8,313 nucleotides of DNA from NCBI GenBank assembly GCA_003560175.1, contig PWIZ01000236.1:1-8313 (forward strand), read 5' to 3'. The notes beneath the pieces were generated by a model, which made no database searches, was not told the DNA's origin, and saw nothing but the letters and a program-made list of their open reading frames with translations. Every line of letters begins with the position of its first letter. The first letter of the stretch is position 1. The stretch comes from Halomonas sp. (lineage in GTDB: Bacteria > Pseudomonadota > Gammaproteobacteria > Pseudomonadales > Halomonadaceae). This document shows positions 6,753-8,313 of this stretch, in pieces. The translations under genes were made by a program, and so were the position numbers.

Positions 6753-6780
6753 AGTATGGAGGATTCTTCGGGCCGGGCAA
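6753..6780 (-). promoter_or_regulatory. Predicted anr promoter
   Basis: On the minus strand TTGCCC (-35, 6775-6780) and CATACT (-10, 6753-6758) are separated by 16 bases. Each matches the sigma-70 consensus at four of six positions. Transcription would start near 6746, next to the FNR-like box. Nearby, ACCTCC/GGAGGT at 6784-6797 is a small perfect inverted repeat, too tight to form a normal hairpin. Confidence 0.4.
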
Positions 6781-6817
6781 ACCACCTCCAAGGAGGTAGG
6801 CCAGAAAGACCGACGGT

Positions 6818-8134
6818 TCACGACATCGGTGAGGCCTGAGGGGCGAAGGCGTCGAGGAGGTGGGCCAGGGACCAGACCCCATCGGGTGTCACCCTGAGAC
6901 ACTCGCCGTGGCGCTCCAGAAGCCCCGCCTGACAGAGCGGGGTCAGGCGCTGCAGGGCGTCGGTCATGGCCTCGGCGGCGTCGCGCCCATGGGCCTTTGA
7001 CAGCGCGGTGAGGTCCAGCTCATGTCGGCAGGCGAGCGCCTCGATGGCGTCGCGGCGCAGGCGCTCGGGGGCGTCCAGTCGGTGGCCGACAGCGGCGGGC
7101 AACCGGCTCGCGTCCAGCGCCGCTTCATAATCGGTCAGGCTCACGGCGTTGCGGGTAATGGTATCGCCGATACGACTGATGGCGGCGACGCCGAGACCGA
7201 TCTGGTCACTTGGAGGGTAGGGGGTGTAGCCCAGCAGGTTCCGCGCCAGGCGGCCCTCCTTCAGAGCCAGCGCCAGGCTGTCATCGGCGCGGGCAAACTG
7301 ACCGAGCCCGATGGGCACATAGCCGGCGTCATCCAGGCGGTCGCGGGCCTCTCCCAAAATCGCCAGGTGGGCCGCCGCGTCGGGCAGATCCCTCGCGTGG
7401 ATCTCTCTCTGGGGTCGGTAGCGCTCAGGAAGATGGGCATAGCGCTGCAGAGTGATGCGTGCCGGAGCCATGGCGATCACCTGGTCGAGCGTCTCCCCGA
7501 AACCCTCGGGCGTCTGCATCGGCAGTCCCACGATCAGGTCCAAGTTAAGCGAGTGGAAGCCGAGGCGCTCGGCTTCGTCCACCAGCGACTCGGTCAGCAC
7601 TCGGGGCTGAATCCGGTTGATCGCCTTCTGCACACGCAGGTCAAGTTCCTGAACGCCCAGGCTCAGACGGTTGAAGCCCAGTGCCTGGAGGTGGCGGAGG
7701 GTGAAGACGTCGGCCTCGCGGGGGTCGATTTCGATGCTGAAGTCCCGCTCCCGGGCGCCGGAGAGCCCGAAGCGGGCGTCGAGACGATCGAACAGGTCGC
7801 CCATTTGATCCAACGACAGGAAGGCCGGGGCGCCGCCTCCCCAGTGCAGGTGCTGCACGGCAGGGTGGTCATCCAGCAGGCGGTTGATCAGCACCATTTC
7901 ACGGTCGAGCCGTGTGAGGTAGGGCTCGGCCTGACGGCTGTCCCGGGAGGGCACCCGCTGGGAGGAGCAGAAACGACACGCCTGCCGGCAGAAGGGCAGC
8001 TGCACGTGAATCGCCAGAGGTGCCCCGGCGGAACGCTCGGTCAGCGCCCGGGTCAGTGCAACGGGGCCACTCCCCGCGTCTAGGCGAGGGGGATAGGTCA
8101 GGTAGTGCGAGCCGTCGTGATCGTGGAACTGCAT
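6818..8134 (-). CDS. hemN: HemN-family radical SAM protein (oxygen-independent coproporphyrinogen III oxidase-like)
   Basis: A 438-residue radical SAM protein. True HemN oxidatively decarboxylates coproporphyrinogen III without oxygen in haem synthesis. CxxxCxxC (Cys49, Cys53, Cys56) would hold the [4Fe-4S] cluster, and LHWGGGAP (96-103) is the SAM-binding glycine motif. SIEIDPRE, NRLSLGVQ and LDLIVGLPMQTPE follow in HemN order, and the HemN-type C-terminal domain is present. It departs from E. coli HemN at several key sites: His43 for Tyr56, Gln45 for His58, Ser58 for Cys71, and Leu300-Leu301 for Phe310-Gln311. PRYTSYPT is replaced by SHYLTYPP. It may therefore be a divergent or repurposed paralogue. 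I chose ATG 8134 (GGAGGT nine bases upstream); ATG 8200 (GGGAG, seven bases) is a fair alternative, while GTG 8230 precedes the predicted transcript start. Its promoter has an FNR-like box. Confidence 0.83.
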   Translation of the reverse strand: MQFHDHDGSHYLTYPPRLDAGSGPVALTRALTERSAGAPLAIHVQLPFCRQACRFCSSQRVPSRDSRQAEPYLTRLDREMVLINRLLDDHPAVQHLHWGGGAPAFLSLDQMGDLFDRLDARFGLSGARERDFSIEIDPREADVFTLRHLQALGFNRLSLGVQELDLRVQKAINRIQPRVLTESLVDEAERLGFHSLNLDLIVGLPMQTPEGFGETLDQVIAMAPARITLQRYAHLPERYRPQREIHARDLPDAAAHLAILGEARDRLDDAGYVPIGLGQFARADDSLALALKEGRLARNLLGYTPYPPSDQIGLGVAAISRIGDTITRNAVSLTDYEAALDASRLPAAVGHRLDAPERLRRDAIEALACRHELDLTALSKAHGRDAAEAMTDALQRLTPLCQAGLLERHGECLRVTPDGVWSLAHLLDAFAPQASPMS

Positions 8135-8230
8135 CGTGGGCCTACCTCCGGCAGCCCATGGTGGCCCGGCGAGATCGTTGCGTTTCGCCTTAACGGTCAT
8201 GACGGCGCTCCCGGCTGTGGATGTGCTCAC

Positions 8231-8272
8231 ATGCTAGGGCGGCTTGGCGCAAGGGGCGTTGAGCTGTGTCAA
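8231..8272 (-). promoter_or_regulatory. Predicted FNR/Anr-activated promoter of the HemN-like gene
   Basis: On the minus strand TTGAC-ACAG-CTCAA (8259-8272) matches the FNR consensus at eight of ten positions. TAGCAT (8231-8236) serves as the -10 hexamer. A start at 8224 places the box centre at exactly -41.5, the standard position for class II FNR activation, and no -35 hexamer is needed. The leader would be 24 bases to ATG 8200 or 90 bases to ATG 8134. Confidence 0.6.
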
Positions 8273-8313
8273 TCTGGCGTGGAATAGTGCTGAATCATGC
8301 GTGGCTTCAAGTG

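Noticed and set aside
7022..8083. A 353-codon open frame antisense to the HemN-like gene
   Set aside because: Its composition is shadow-like and it has no motifs; the opposite strand has a well-recognised radical SAM protein.

Overview
The window looks like a chromosomal segment of a high-GC gammaproteobacterium, most likely Halomonas or a close relative. The reasons are a GC-rich backbone with C/G-ending codons, an Anr/FNR regulator with the four-cysteine layout, a typical gammaproteobacterial TtcA, and a VC_2705-type sodium symporter with its DUF4212 partner. The genus is inferred from protein resemblance; no RNA gene or marker settles it. I see no mobile element, CRISPR array, tRNA or rRNA.

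Layout. Positions 1-1705 (minus strand) hold a two-gene symporter operon: the DUF4212 small subunit, then the large SSS-family transporter, whose C-terminus runs off the window. Positions 1706-2382 are a 677-base divergent control region. It contains four copies of a short imperfect palindrome (AGAC-N4-GTMT type) and several hairpins. Positions 2383-4878 (plus) carry a probable two-gene operon: a 606-residue cNMP-like/CBS/DUF294 nucleotidyltransferase-like protein and a DnaQ-like 3'-5' exonuclease. ttcA (4966-5895, plus) follows and converges on an anr/fnr gene (5975-6718, minus), with a strong nested hairpin between them. Upstream of anr on the same strand is a HemN-family radical SAM gene (6818-8134). 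Its promoter carries an FNR/Anr-like box at exactly -41.5 from a predicted start site.

How the parts fit. The left half looks like a small-carboxylate uptake module (acetate is the usual guess for this symporter family) facing a signalling-type protein and an exonuclease. The shared palindromes suggest one regulator acts on both sides. The right half is an oxygen-response module: Anr senses oxygen, probably represses itself through a box at its own start site, and probably activates the HemN-like gene.

Most worth a second look: (1) the exonuclease has Asn where the first catalytic Asp should be; (2) the HemN-like protein lacks several residues important in E. coli HemN; (3) the four-copy palindrome in the divergent region; (4) the two FNR-like boxes with promoter-compatible positions. 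No wholly new system is evident. The DUF294/exonuclease pair is the part with the least understood function.
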